A stretch of 64,000 nucleotides of DNA from CBDCFV01 sp965203835 (lineage in GTDB: Bacteria; Chloroflexota; Dehalococcoidia; Lucifugimonadales; UBA3495): NCBI GenBank assembly GCA_965203835.1, contig OZ241919.1, positions 1,674,001-1,738,000 on the forward strand, given 5' to 3'. The notes beneath the pieces are model-generated. The model worked only from the letters and a program-made list of their open reading frames with translations. It was not told the DNA's origin and did no database searches. Each line of letters starts with the position of its first letter. Position 1 is the stretch's first letter. This document shows, one piece after another, positions 1 through 8,645 of this stretch. The translations under genes were made by a program, and so were the position numbers.

Positions 1-535
1 TGGCGGGGGAGTACATCCGGGCGAACAGGTCCAGGGCCTTTGACCGCTGGCTCTGGTCTTCAATGCCCGTCAGCACACCGTAAGTGCTAAGGTCATTGAT
101 GGCCGCTACCGGGACGCGGGGGACTACCAAAGCGCGCGGGAGGCCGTGGCCGAAGTTGATGGCCGTCAGGACGTTCTCTTTGTTCGGGTCCAGGTCCCGG
201 GCCAACCGGCCGGCCCATCCCTCAGTCCCGACCTTGTCCGGCTCGCAGGTGTGCCAGATATCCATGGAGCGGAAGTGGGACCTGGGGGAGTCGGGGTAAC
301 CGATGCCGTGAATTACGGCAACCTTGCCCTGATCGTAGAGCTCCTTGATGGGGCCCATGGTGGGCATGAAGCCCATCTCGTCATCGATCTTGATGATCTG
401 GTCCTGGGCGTACCCAACGGCCGGGCGGTTGTCGTAGTACAACGGGTCGTTGTAAGGGATCACGGTATTGAAGTAGTCGTTGCCGCCGGTAAGCTGCAAG
501 ACCACAATGACCGGGTCTTTCTTGGTTGAGGTCAT
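1..535 (-). CDS. DUF1501 family protein (partial, 3' end outside window)
   Basis: About 178 N-terminal residues are visible, read on the minus strand from an ATG at 535; the gene runs off the left edge. The start reads MTSTKKDPVIVVLQLTGGND, and the LQLTGGND motif followed by N-T-V-I-P-Y is typical of DUF1501 proteins, which belong to the sulfatase/phosphatase-like superfamily and are usually exported. It lies directly downstream of a DUF1800 gene, the standard partner of this family, so the two are probably one operon from the promoter at 2102-2130. An imperfect, long-loop copy of the palindromic repeat separates them. No biochemical function is established for the pair that I can name. Family assignment is secure; function is open. 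Confidence 0.85.
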   Translation of the reverse strand, partial: MTSTKKDPVIVVLQLTGGNDYFNTVIPYNDPLYYDNRPAVGYAQDQIIKIDDEMGFMPTMGPIKELYDQGKVAVIHGIGYPDSPRSHFRSMDIWHTCEPDKVGTEGWAGRLARDLDPNKENVLTAINFGHGLPRALVVPRVPVAAINDLSTYGVLTGIEDQSQRSKALDLFARMYSPA

Positions 536-557
536 GCTTTCTCCTTATCCTTGAGTG

Positions 558-607
558 GATTCCCGCCCCCGCCTTCGCGAGGGCAGGCTCTGCGCAGGAA
601 TGACGGG
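558..607. repeat. Palindromic repeat, long-loop variant
   Basis: ATTCCC-type arm, an expanded loop of about 30 bases containing GAGGGCAGGCTC, and a slightly degenerate right arm (GCAGGAAT). It is the same family as the short form described at 10086-10111. It occupies the gap between the DUF1800 stop and the DUF1501 start, so it would be transcribed within that operon. Confidence 0.75.
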
Positions 608-618
608 TTGGAAAGTGA

Positions 619-2028
619 TTAACCGAACTGGTACTCGGTGGTCGCTCCTACAAGAGCGAGCATCTCGCCGATCCGGGTACCGGCGGCAGACTCGTCGTTC
701 CAGTTGAGGTCGCCTTCGGCCTTGGCGTGGTCCAGAAGCTGTTGCCGGGTGTCATCGCCGAGTTCCAGGAAGCCCATGTGCTCCAAGGACGCTTCCACAA
801 GCTGCTCCGGGCTGGTGACGCCCTCCGCTTTCATCGAGCCGATGACCTTCTGCACACCGGGGTTGTTCGTGTCGGCGACCTGGTCGGCCACGAAGTTGAC
901 CCGGGCCAGCAGGGAGCCGCTGTTGATCCACTCGGAGCCCGTGTACCACCCTTCTACGCTGGGCGGGTCCATCAGGGCCTGGCCCATGTAGTTGGACTGC
1001 AAGCCGATGTTCCTGATGCCGGGGCCGGGGTGCGTCCACGAGCCGGCCATGCGCAGGGTGCCGGCCACTACTTCAGCCGGGCTCTTGATCTTGGAGTACC
1101 GGGCATTCTTGAAGAAGTCGGAGTTGAACACGAAGCGGAGCAGCGCCCGCATGTCGTAGTTTGACTCTTCGAAGACGGTCATCATCTGGTCCAGCGCATC
1201 TTCGTCGCGGGCCGGTTCGATGGTCCAGGCGGGCACCTGCACTTCGTCGGCAACAAAGAAGTTGTAAACGTGGCGGCAGATGAACCGGGCGGTGGAGGGC
1301 TCGCGGACGATTATGTCGATGATGTCCTCACCGTCGAAGTTGCCGGTGTAGCCCAGGAAGGTCTTTTCGCCGTCGTCGTGGTCATACTCGCGGTAGTCAA
1401 AGTGCCAGGAGAAGCGACCGTAGGGCAGGCGGGGAATCTTCGGGCTGATGGTCCAGCCGGTGAAAGCGCGGGATGCTTCACGAACGTCAACCTCGGTGTA
1501 GTTGCTGACGCCCATGGAGAAGAGCTCCAGAAGCTCGCGGCCCCAGTTCTCGTTGACGGCGTCCCGGTGGTTCTCGTTGTTGTCCAGCCAGTAGATCATG
1601 GCCGGGTTCTTCGCCACCTGGACCAGCAGTTCCTTGTAGCTGCCCAAGCCGTACTCCCGGAACATGTCTATCTGGATGAGCATCTGGTCACAGTTGTCCA
1701 CCTTGGAGTTGCCGGTGGCGAACACGTGGTGCCAGAACAGGGCTACCTTTTCCTGCAGGGGCTTCGGGCTGTTGATCATGCTGTATACCCAAGCGGCCTG
1801 GCCCAACGTGGGCACGCCGCCCGGCAGCAGCGTGCCGGGGTGATACCTGGTTACCATGGCAAAGGGATTAGCTTTATCTTCCGGTTGGTCTGCCGGGGGA
1901 TTCAGCAATTCCTCTACCGTGGCCTCGTATCCCTTGGCTGCGTAAGCTTCGAGCTCTTCCTGAGAAGCCCCAAAGCCAGCGCGGCGCATGAGGTGGGCCA
2001 TGAGGGCAAGATCTTCCTTGTTTGCCAT
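619..2028 (-). CDS. DUF1800 family protein
   Basis: 469 residues. The start chosen is the ATG at 2028, because AGGAGG at 2035-2040 lies six bases upstream; an ATG at 2073 is in frame but has no such site. The N-terminus (LALMAHLMRRAGFGASQEEL) and the central KVALFWHHVFATG and ENWGRELLELFSMG segments are hallmark DUF1800 motifs. The family is usually encoded beside DUF1501 proteins, as here. The predicted start lacks an obvious signal peptide. The molecular role of the family is not established; I do not assign one. It is the first gene of a two-gene minus-strand operon. Confidence 0.88.
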   Translation of the reverse strand: MANKEDLALMAHLMRRAGFGASQEELEAYAAKGYEATVEELLNPPADQPEDKANPFAMVTRYHPGTLLPGGVPTLGQAAWVYSMINSPKPLQEKVALFWHHVFATGNSKVDNCDQMLIQIDMFREYGLGSYKELLVQVAKNPAMIYWLDNNENHRDAVNENWGRELLELFSMGVSNYTEVDVREASRAFTGWTISPKIPRLPYGRFSWHFDYREYDHDDGEKTFLGYTGNFDGEDIIDIIVREPSTARFICRHVYNFFVADEVQVPAWTIEPARDEDALDQMMTVFEESNYDMRALLRFVFNSDFFKNARYSKIKSPAEVVAGTLRMAGSWTHPGPGIRNIGLQSNYMGQALMDPPSVEGWYTGSEWINSGSLLARVNFVADQVADTNNPGVQKVIGSMKAEGVTSPEQLVEASLEHMGFLELGDDTRQQLLDHAKAEGDLNWNDESAAGTRIGEMLALVGATTEYQFG

Positions 2029-2101
2029 GCTGTGCCTCCTTTTGTAGTCGTTGGAGTACATAGGGTTGCCCAACGGCGATTAAGCCTGTCTTAACCGTGC
2101 A

Positions 2102-2130
2102 ATAGTATGACACGCCACGGTCAATGTCAA
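2102..2130 (-). promoter_or_regulatory. Sigma70-type promoter for DUF1800/DUF1501
   Basis: On the minus strand, TTGACA (2125-2130), a 17-base spacer and TACTAT (2102-2107). Transcription would start near 2095, about 65 bases before the DUF1800 start. The perfect -35 and ideal spacing make this one of the clearest promoters in the window. Confidence 0.7.
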
Positions 2131-2831
2131 CCGTTGACGATGCCGGATTTGGATTTGAGTAGCTTATGATATTCATTATAACATAGAAATCAACCGCAGC
2201 ACTCAAGTCCACATTGAATTTCAGACCAGTGGAGCGCCCACCAGACTCACGGCCTGGATTCGCCACACGGCATATTGACAGACCGACTTCAGTTGAAGAT
2301 AGAAGGAGGCCTAACCCTGTACTATCCCAACTGTTACCAAGCAGATGTATGCGGTCAACACCGCGACCACGCTGACCAGCGGGACCACGGGCTCTCGACG
2401 TATACAAACCGCGGCGACCCAGATCGCCAAGGCCACGAGAGCCAACACCACGAAACCTGACACTAGGGTAATCATCCTTATCTCTCCCAATTAGGCATTT
2501 TGTCCGTTGCCCTGCAACGCCAAAAGGGGTCCATGCCACACCATGAACCCCGGTCGTTCCTCCACACCGCTACCCGATTCCTTCCGCCCAACCACCCTCG
2601 GAGTACCGTGCGGACACTCAAAGAATACCCCTTCCTCTAACCTTGTCGCCAACAGGCCTGCGAACGGGTTTTGGCGGCTTTTTGACAACACCTTGGGCAT
2701 ACTGATTTACTGCTTGCTGAAGCAAAAAAACGCCACGCTTGGACCGGCCGCTTTAGTAAATGGCGCACCCACATTCCAATACGCCCCAACACACGCTCGA
2801 ACCTGAATCTATGGCTCCTGTAACCGGGATG
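2131..2831. other. Intergenic region without a convincing large gene
   Basis: Between the DUF1800 promoter and the promoter of the next plus-strand gene I see only the possible 54-codon membrane ORF. Other open frames here lack ribosome binding sites and recognisable motifs. Around 2160-2190 the DNA is AT-rich with TATAAT on the minus strand but no matching -35. Confidence 0.5.
2311..2475 (-). CDS. Possible small membrane protein (54 aa)
   Basis: An ATG at 2475 opens 54 codons on the minus strand, ending in TAG at 2311-2313. The product is almost wholly hydrophobic in two stretches, roughly residues 3-24 (LVSGFVVLALVALAIWVAAV) and 31-53, separated by a short CIRREP turn, so a two-helix hairpin with the arginines in the loop is plausible. 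GGGAGA lies about nine bases upstream of the start. There is no recognisable family, and it sits alone in a long intergenic space, so it may be chance. Its regular hydrophobicity is the main argument for it. Confidence 0.35.
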   Translation of the reverse strand: MITLVSGFVVLALVALAIWVAAVCIRREPVVPLVSVVAVLTAYICLVTVGIVQG

Positions 2832-2860
2832 CCGACAAATGTAAAGGTATAAGTTATAAT
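2832..2860 (+). promoter_or_regulatory. Candidate promoter for the 2898 gene
   Basis: CCGACA (2832-2837), a 17-base spacer and a perfect TATAAT (2855-2860). The start point would fall near 2867, about 30 bases before the ATG at 2898. The -10 and spacing are good; the -35 matches four of six positions. Confidence 0.55.
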
Positions 2861-2897
2861 CACCGGCGTATTCTGGAATGTTTACGGGAATTAGTGG

Positions 2898-3674
2898 ATG
2901 AGCAAGTTTTTGGACCGATTGGAACAGATTAACACCAATGCCCCGGCGCCCATGGGCTTCGGGACCCGGCGCGCTCCAAGGGCGCCCGGCATGGCATTGG
3001 TGGCCCTGGTATCTACTGAACTCGAGGCTGGTTGCGGGATTGTGGCGTCTGTAGCGCCCGATGGAGCGCTCCTGTCGGTTGTTCCGGACAACAACGATCT
3101 CAAAGGCTTGACCGAAGGTCTGGTCGAAGTTCCCTGGGGCATCCAAGTGGACAGCCTCCGCGAGGAGTCGGCCCGGTCGTCCCAGGAAGCCGGGGGCGAC
3201 ATGGTAGCCTTCGGCTTGCACGATACGGCGGTCGGAGCCCTGTCTTCCAAGGACGTAGCCCGCATACTTTGCTTGGGGACCGATGTGGACGAACGCCAGT
3301 TGCGGTCCATAGAGGCCCTGCCGGTGGACGTAATCATGGTTCGCGCGCCAAGCAAGACCGGCGCATGGACCCTGGAAGGATTGGCGACTGTTACTGCGGT
3401 CACCACTCGAACGAGCAAGTACGTCCTTGTGGAGGTTTCGGCCCCTCCGGCGAGTCAGGAACTGGAGATACTGCGGGACGCCGGCATACATGGACTGGCC
3501 CTGGATGTCGGGGCAACGTCCCAGGACGGCATGGCGGAATTAAAACAGGCGTTACAGGATATGCCCAGGCCGCAACCGGTCCGGGGGGACCGGCGTGCGG
3601 CCCTCTTGCCAGGGTCGGCATTCCCGCGAGGAGATACGCCCTCTCACGCGGACCCCGACGAACACGACGAATAG
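2898..3674 (+). CDS. Conserved-looking protein of unknown function (258 aa)
   Basis: Starts MSKFLDRLEQINT and has no signal peptide or membrane segment. The body alternates short hydrophobic strands with helices (for example VDVIMVRAP near 151-159, KYVLVEVSAP near 175-184, GIHGLALDVGA near 198-208), the rhythm of an alpha/beta or TIM-barrel-like protein. The C-terminal 40 residues are proline-, arginine- and acid-rich and probably disordered. It precedes a site-2-protease-like gene by about 28 bases, suggesting co-transcription. I do not recognise the family and give no function. Confidence 0.6.
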   Translation: MSKFLDRLEQINTNAPAPMGFGTRRAPRAPGMALVALVSTELEAGCGIVASVAPDGALLSVVPDNNDLKGLTEGLVEVPWGIQVDSLREESARSSQEAGGDMVAFGLHDTAVGALSSKDVARILCLGTDVDERQLRSIEALPVDVIMVRAPSKTGAWTLEGLATVTAVTTRTSKYVLVEVSAPPASQELEILRDAGIHGLALDVGATSQDGMAELKQALQDMPRPQPVRGDRRAALLPGSAFPRGDTPSHADPDEHDE

Positions 3675-3702
3675 CCGGCCTTTGACTGCCGCCGGGTAGC
3701 CA

Positions 3703-4398
3703 ATGCTGTTAGCATCCTGGGAACTTCTGCTGTACGACCCGGTCAGTTTTTTGCGGCTTGCAGTCTTGGTCGCTATTGCTGTCATTGCCGCTATCACCTT
3801 TCACGAATTCAACCATGCTTTCGTGGCCCACCGCTTGGGGGATGTCACGGCGCACCGCCAAGGCAGGTGCACCTTGAACCCGTTGCGGCACCTGGACCCG
3901 GCCGGCACCCTGATGTTGTTCATCGCCGGGTTCGGCTGGGGCAAACCGGTGCCGGTAAATCCCTACCAAGTCGCTCACGGCGTCAAGGGAACATCCCTGG
4001 TGGCTGCGGCCGGCCCCTTTTCCAACCTGGTCATGGCCTTCCTTCTCGGCATCCCGCTGCAATTGGGAATACTGGAATCGCGGGCGCCGGGCTTGGACCA
4101 AGCAACGTTTGTAATGACCGGAGGCTTTCTACCGGCGCTTTCCGACATTCTTGGAATGGTCATTTTCTTCAACCTGCTGCTGGCTGTGTTCAATTGCATC
4201 CCCTTGGCGCCTTTGGACGGGTCTCGGGTGCTGGAAGCGTTCATCCCCGAATCCAGCCTCGATTCCTACTCGCGGTTCCAGCGGTACGGCCCGGTCATAC
4301 TGGTAGGAATCATAATGCTGGACTATGCCCTTAACCTGGGCATTTTATGGAAGGTTATCGGCCCCATCGTTCGCGGCCTTACGGCGATGGCCACGTGA
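3703..4398 (+). CDS. Site-2 protease family (M50) membrane metalloprotease
   Basis: 231 residues with several membrane segments. HEFNH at residues 34-38 is the HExxH zinc site inside the first hydrophobic helix, and PLAPLDGSRVLE near residue 168 matches the second M50 motif (N/P-x-DG), whose aspartate is the third zinc ligand. These residues imply an intramembrane zinc protease; substrates are unknown. No PDZ domain is present, unlike the RseP homologue at 30972. It follows the unknown 258-residue gene closely and precedes a small acidic protein. Confidence 0.85.
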   Translation: MLLASWELLLYDPVSFLRLAVLVAIAVIAAITFHEFNHAFVAHRLGDVTAHRQGRCTLNPLRHLDPAGTLMLFIAGFGWGKPVPVNPYQVAHGVKGTSLVAAAGPFSNLVMAFLLGIPLQLGILESRAPGLDQATFVMTGGFLPALSDILGMVIFFNLLLAVFNCIPLAPLDGSRVLEAFIPESSLDSYSRFQRYGPVILVGIIMLDYALNLGILWKVIGPIVRGLTAMAT

Positions 4399-4458
4399 TT
4401 CTGACCCTTCGTTCATCAGGCTTTCCTCAGGCAGGTTTTTCCTAGGAGTGAGTCTCAA

Positions 4459-4905
4459 ATGACCCAAAATCCGGGCGAAGATTCCGAGTTGGACCTGAAC
4501 GGCCTGATCTTGCCGGAAGACGGCATCGTCGACCTGACCGACAAGCTGACCGCGTACATGACCGAGATCGAGCTGGGAGGACTGCCAGACATCATCGGGC
4601 AGGTACTTGACGATTTCCTGGACCAGTGCGGCGGTATGCCCGAGGACCTGAAAGACCCTTCCGCCTTCGACCAGATCACCAGAAACCAGTTGGCGGTGAC
4701 GCTGGCGTACCAGTTGGGGCGGCTGGAGGGACGGTCGCCCCAGATAGTCAGGCTGATGATCCAGCAGGCCATCGACAGCTTCGGGTCCAGCATGGTGCTG
4801 GAGTCCCCGGAAATTCTGGACAAGGACTTCGATAACCCCAAGGAATTCGTCTATCCCAGGCTCCGCCGGTTGGAGTACCCCGAATCTTTGGATGACGACT
4901 GTTAG
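4459..4905 (+). CDS. Acidic protein of unknown function (148 aa)
   Basis: A strongly acidic, mostly helical, soluble protein with no membrane segment and no motif I recognise. GGAG at 4446-4449 sits about nine bases before the ATG. It lies about 60 bases after the M50 protease and on the same strand, so it may be cotranscribed. The region 65-120 (FDQITRNQLAVTLAYQLGRL onward) looks like two amphipathic helices. Confidence 0.6.
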   Translation: MTQNPGEDSELDLNGLILPEDGIVDLTDKLTAYMTEIELGGLPDIIGQVLDDFLDQCGGMPEDLKDPSAFDQITRNQLAVTLAYQLGRLEGRSPQIVRLMIQQAIDSFGSSMVLESPEILDKDFDNPKEFVYPRLRRLEYPESLDDDC

Positions 4906-4930
4906 CTTTCGTTGATATTTACCAATCATT

Positions 4931-5040
4931 AGTTCCCCGCCTTCGCGGGGAAGACGAAGCCTTCGCGGGGAAGACGAACAAAAATAACCCGTCATTCCCG
5001 CGCAGAGCCTACCCTCGCGAATGCGGGGGCGGGAATCCAC
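4931..5040. repeat. Composite palindromic repeat cluster
   Basis: Holds a TTCCCCGCCTTCGCGGGGAA palindrome (4933-4952), a partial second copy sharing CCTTCGCGGGGAAGACGAA, and then a long-loop copy beginning GTCATTCCCGCGCAGAGCC. It fills the gap between the 148-residue protein and the amidohydrolase, showing that both sequence variants occur side by side. Confidence 0.8.
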
Positions 5041-5080
5041 GGACTTCTGACGAAAACTGCGGACAGTTAGGAGGACAACT

Positions 5081-6262
5081 ATGACCACCACAGAAACGGC
5101 CTACGACCTTCTGTTGACCGGCGGGACGATGCTGGACCCGGCCCAGGGGCTGAACGACCGGAGAGACATCGCGTTCAAGGACGGCTTGGTGGCCGCCGTG
5201 GCCGAGCATATCGATCCGCAGTCCGCCGCCGCCGTCGTAGACATTCCGGGAAAGCTGGTTACGCCCGGACTTATCGACCTGCACGGCCATTTTTATCACG
5301 GCGGCAACGGCACCGCCGTTCATGCCGACGAAAATTGCCTCTCCGCCGGGACGACCACGGGGGTAGATGCGGGCAGCTCCGGGTTCCTCAACTACGGGGC
5401 CATGCGGGACTATGTCTTCCCAGCCCATCGCACCCGCTTGATGGCGTTCCTGCACATCGGGGCCGTGGGACTGGCCGCCAACCGGGTCCTTGGCGGCGCG
5501 TTGCACGACATGAGGGTTATCGATGTGGACCGGACGTCCGACGCCATTGCCGGCAACCCCGGGTTCTGTTTGGGTGTGAAGGTAAGGATGCACGTGGACG
5601 CCGTGGCCCACTGGAACGCCCACAACGCCATGCGGCTTGCCAGGGCCGCCGCCGACCAGTCAAAGAGCCGCCTGATGGTCCACGTAAGCGGGACTCCCAT
5701 CCCCCTGCCCGACGTACTGGAGTTCCTTGGGCCGGGAGACATTGTGACCCACGCCTTCAACGGCGACCACGAAAACATCCTCGACGCCAACGCCAAGGTG
5801 CGAACGGAAGTGAAAGACGCCGCCGCGCGGGGCGTCATTATGGACGTGGCCCACGCGGGGGTGCATTGTGACGCCAAGGTGGTGAAGGCATCGCTTCAAC
5901 AGGACTTTTTTCCCGACACCATCAGCACCGACATCCATATCGCGCCGCCGGGACGCACCGTCTACCTTATGAACGACTTGGTCAGCAAGTTCCACGCTCT
6001 GGGTATGCCCCTGGATGCCGCCATAGCCGCCAGCACGTCGCGGCCGGCCGAGGTGCTGGGGATGCAGGACTCCCTGGGGTCGCTGGCGCCGGGCATGTCC
6101 GGCGACGCTGCGGTGTACGACATCCGGGAAGGCCGCTTTGTCTGGTTCGATTCGGCGGGCCACACCGTAGACGGCAAAATACGTCTGGACACGTTCCTCA
6201 CTGTGCGGGCGGGTTCGGTAGCGTGGCGGGAAGGCAGATTGACCCAGATGGGGCAGTGCTAG
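5081..6262 (+). CDS. Metal-dependent amidohydrolase / deacetylase family
   Basis: 393 residues, preceded by AGGAGG six bases before the ATG. Landmarks: an N-terminal small beta domain (residues 7-60), PGLIDLHGHFYHG near 65-77 (first metal-binding histidines), GVKVRMH near 165 (the lysine is at the place of the bridging carbamylated lysine), HAFNGDH near 223 and VAHAGVHCD near 256 (further histidine ligands), and STDIH near 286 (catalytic aspartate). This fits the dihydroorotase-like branch of the amidohydrolase superfamily, whose close members include N-acyl amino acid or sugar deacetylases. The substrate cannot be read from sequence. The downstream PAC2 and M20 peptidase genes may share a role in peptide or amide catabolism. 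Confidence 0.85.
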   Translation: MTTTETAYDLLLTGGTMLDPAQGLNDRRDIAFKDGLVAAVAEHIDPQSAAAVVDIPGKLVTPGLIDLHGHFYHGGNGTAVHADENCLSAGTTTGVDAGSSGFLNYGAMRDYVFPAHRTRLMAFLHIGAVGLAANRVLGGALHDMRVIDVDRTSDAIAGNPGFCLGVKVRMHVDAVAHWNAHNAMRLARAAADQSKSRLMVHVSGTPIPLPDVLEFLGPGDIVTHAFNGDHENILDANAKVRTEVKDAAARGVIMDVAHAGVHCDAKVVKASLQQDFFPDTISTDIHIAPPGRTVYLMNDLVSKFHALGMPLDAAIAASTSRPAEVLGMQDSLGSLAPGMSGDAAVYDIREGRFVWFDSAGHTVDGKIRLDTFLTVRAGSVAWREGRLTQMGQC

Positions 6263-6272
6263 AGAGGGCCCA

Positions 6273-6295
6273 TCATTCCCGCGCAGGCGGGAACC
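6273..6295. repeat. Palindromic repeat, short form
   Basis: ATTCCCGCGCAGGCGGGAA just after the amidohydrolase stop, in the short space before the PAC2 gene. The last arm base is altered (GGGAAC). Confidence 0.7.
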
Positions 6296-6304
6296 CTAAA
6301 GCCT

Positions 6305-6335
6305 TGTAAATGCAAATTTACACTGTCACACTGTA
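6305..6335. promoter_or_regulatory. Operator-like inverted repeats before the PAC2 gene
   Basis: TGTAAAT (6305-6311), four bases, ATTTACA (6316-6322): perfect 7-base arms. A third half-site TGTAAA follows just before the ATG, so TTTACA and TGTAAA also form an outer inverted pair. This AT-rich element in GC-rich DNA resembles a repressor site. No matching regulator gene is adjacent. Confidence 0.4.
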
Positions 6336-6338
6336 AAC

Positions 6339-7226
6339 ATGCGAATAGGCGATTTCGAACTCATGGACCCGGTGCCGGAGTTGAAGGAACCGCACGTCCT
6401 GGCCACTCTGCGGCCGTGGATTGACGTGGGCAACGTGGGCACTTTGAGCCTGGACCGGCTGGAACGGTACACCCAAGCCAAGGACCTGGGACGCTTGACC
6501 AAGCCCGGACGGTTCTACGACTTCACGCGGTACCGGCCGCGCTCCTACATCGAACACGGCGTTCGCGCCTACTCTATCCCCAGCACAGTTATCCGTTACG
6601 GCATCCGTGAACAAGCCCCCGATTTGATATTCGCCCACCTGCTGGAGCCGCACATCCTCGGGGAAGATTACGTCGAGTCAATGACGGAGCTGATCAAGTT
6701 CCTGGGGGTCAAGCGGTACTCCCTGGTCGGCGCAATGTACGACATGGTCCCCCATACCAGGCCCTTGCTGGTGTCGGGCGGGACCGGGCAGCCCCAAGCC
6801 GAAGAGGACTACCGCTTGGTCGGGGCCCGCCCCAGCAACTACGAGGGGCCGACCACCATAACCTACCTGATCTCCCAGAACGCCGAGGAACTGGGGATAG
6901 AGACCCGTACCTTTGTCGTCCACTTGCCCCAATACTTCCAAGTGGATGAAGACTTCACCGGCGCAACCCGGTTGATGGAAGTGTTGTGCAACCTGTACCA
7001 GCTTCCCGAGCGCCTGAAGGAGCCGGAACGGGGTCAAAAGCAATACGAGGCGCTCCAGGACATTATGGACGGCGCATCGGGCGGGACCGACCTGCTGCAA
7101 CGGCTGGAGGAGCGGTACGACCGCGAACAGGCCGATGACCCGGCGGAAAGCACCCGGTTGTCGCCGGACATCGAAGAGTTCCTCCGGGGGCTGAATCGGG
7201 ACTTCGACGACCCCGGTGACCGCTGA
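6339..7226 (+). CDS. PAC2 family protein
   Basis: 295 residues. The run WIDVGNVGTLSLDRL (residues 24-38), RSYIEHGVRAYSIPSTVIRY (68-87), LIFAHLLEPH and the later GARPSNYEGPTTITYLI are typical of bacterial PAC2 proteins, named for similarity to proteasome assembly chaperones and often found in Actinobacteria and Chloroflexota. Their bacterial role is not established. The ATG has no clear ribosome binding site and follows the TGTAAA repeats, so the message could be leaderless. It overlaps the M20 peptidase by 11 bases, suggesting coupled translation. Confidence 0.85.
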   Translation: MRIGDFELMDPVPELKEPHVLATLRPWIDVGNVGTLSLDRLERYTQAKDLGRLTKPGRFYDFTRYRPRSYIEHGVRAYSIPSTVIRYGIREQAPDLIFAHLLEPHILGEDYVESMTELIKFLGVKRYSLVGAMYDMVPHTRPLLVSGGTGQPQAEEDYRLVGARPSNYEGPTTITYLISQNAEELGIETRTFVVHLPQYFQVDEDFTGATRLMEVLCNLYQLPERLKEPERGQKQYEALQDIMDGASGGTDLLQRLEERYDREQADDPAESTRLSPDIEEFLRGLNRDFDDPGDR

Positions 7227-8553
7227 ACTTGCTCCGGTAGCTTTGCAATCGCTGTCCCCCGTCGAGTTGCTCCAGCGGTTGGTGCGTTTCGACACCACCA
7301 ACCCTCCCGGCAACGAGCGGGAGTGCATCGACTACCTCGCCGGCCTCCTGGCTGAAATCGGGTGCCCCGTCACCCTGCTGGGCCGCTCCGCCTCTCGTCC
7401 CAACCTGGTTGCCCGCTTGCCCGGAGCGGGTAACGCGCCGCCCCTGTTGCTCTACGGTCATGTGGACGTGGTGAACACCGCCAACCAGCGCTGGCGGCAC
7501 CCGCCCTTCGAGGGCAAACTGGCGGACGGCTACGTCTGGGGGCGCGGCGCCCTGGACATGAAGGGCGGCATCGTGATGATGCTCAACGCCATCGCCCGCG
7601 CCAAGTCGGAAAACATCCCCTTGCCCGGCGACGTGCTGCTGGCCTTGGTCTGCGACGAGGAGAACGGCGGCGGCGAGGGAGCCGGGTACTTGGTGGAAAA
7701 CCACGCCGATTTGTTCAAGGGCGTGCGGTACGCTCTGGGCGAATTCGGGGGCTTCAGCTACCACATTGGCGGAAGCAGGTTTTACCCGATCATGGTGGCC
7801 GAGAAGCAGGTATGCCATTTGCGGGCAAGGGTGCGAGGGCCGGGAGGGCACGGCGCGCTCCACCGGAAAGGCGGGGCCATGGCCGCCCTGGCCCGATTTC
7901 TGCAGAAGGTGGAATCACGGCGGCTTCCGGCCCACGTCACGCCCGCTGCCCGTCAAATGGCGCGGGCCATCGCGTCGGGACTGCCCTTTCCCGCAGCCGG
8001 ACTCCTCCGGTTGTTGCCCGTAAGCGGCCTGACCGGAACGGTACTGGGCCTGATGGGGCGGAAAGGGCTGCCCTTCCAACCCCTGTTTCGCAACACCGTC
8101 GCGGCGACGATGGTGCACGGCGGCCACGCGGTGAACGTTGCGCCAAGCGAGGTGGTGGTCGACCTGGACGGCAGGCTGCTGCCGGGGCATACTCCCGACG
8201 GTCTGCTGGCCGAGTTGGCGCCGTTCCTGGAAGGCGGCGTGGAGCTGGAAGTGACGCGCTACGAACCCGGCCCCGCCGAGCCGGACATGGGGTTGTTCGA
8301 CACGCTGGCCGGCATCCTGCGCGAGGCGGACCCGGAGGCGACGCCGGTGCCCATGCTGCTGCCCGCGGCCACCGATGCCCGCTTCTTCTCCAAGCTGGGA
8401 ATACAGACCTACGGCTATCTGCCCATGCGGCTGCCCAAGGACTTTGATTTTTCCGGGACGGTCCACGGCCCGGACGAGCGCATTCCGGTGGAGGCGCTGG
8501 ACTTCGGCGGCGAGGCCATGTACCGGGCGCTGCGCCGTTTCGGGCAAGGGTGA
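7216..8553 (+). CDS. M20 family metallopeptidase (ArgE/DapE-like)
   Basis: 445 residues. LLLYGHVDVVN (about residues 75-85) carries the first zinc histidine and its aspartate; GRGALDMKGG (about 111-120) the bridging aspartate; VCDEENGGGEGAG (about 144-156) the catalytic glutamate pair; a C-terminal HGPDERIPV supplies the last histidine. A dimerisation domain lies between about 190 and 310. These are dinuclear zinc amidohydrolases acting on peptides or N-acyl amino acids; the exact substrate is unclear. It overlaps the upstream PAC2 gene. A weak hairpin followed by seven Ts overlaps its stop codon (8547-8568) and may terminate transcription. Confidence 0.88.
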   Translation: MTAELAPVALQSLSPVELLQRLVRFDTTNPPGNERECIDYLAGLLAEIGCPVTLLGRSASRPNLVARLPGAGNAPPLLLYGHVDVVNTANQRWRHPPFEGKLADGYVWGRGALDMKGGIVMMLNAIARAKSENIPLPGDVLLALVCDEENGGGEGAGYLVENHADLFKGVRYALGEFGGFSYHIGGSRFYPIMVAEKQVCHLRARVRGPGGHGALHRKGGAMAALARFLQKVESRRLPAHVTPAARQMARAIASGLPFPAAGLLRLLPVSGLTGTVLGLMGRKGLPFQPLFRNTVAATMVHGGHAVNVAPSEVVVDLDGRLLPGHTPDGLLAELAPFLEGGVELEVTRYEPGPAEPDMGLFDTLAGILREADPEATPVPMLLPAATDARFFSKLGIQTYGYLPMRLPKDFDFSGTVHGPDERIPVEALDFGGEAMYRALRRFGQG

Positions 8554-8568
8554 ATATTCCCTTTTTTT
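8547..8568 (+). terminator. Weak intrinsic terminator after the M20 gene
   Basis: A short imperfect stem, AGGG-t-GAA against TTCCCT, is followed directly by seven Ts. The stem is small and overlaps the stop codon, so efficiency is doubtful. Confidence 0.35.
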
Positions 8569-8645
8569 GTTGCTCGCCCCAAGTATATGACGGAAACCGT
8601 TCATTGCCGGCGGCGCCGTAGAATGATTCAACGGTTCGTTGGTGA

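Noticed and set aside
1874..2539. Minus-strand ORF of 221 codons overlapping the DUF1800 start
   Set aside because: It overlaps the DUF1800 gene out of frame and runs through the clear promoter at 2102-2130; no motif.
2491..2806. Short ORFs on both strands in the intergenic gap
   Set aside because: No ribosome binding sites, no recognisable segments, mixed composition. The gap may hold remnants but I cannot support a gene.
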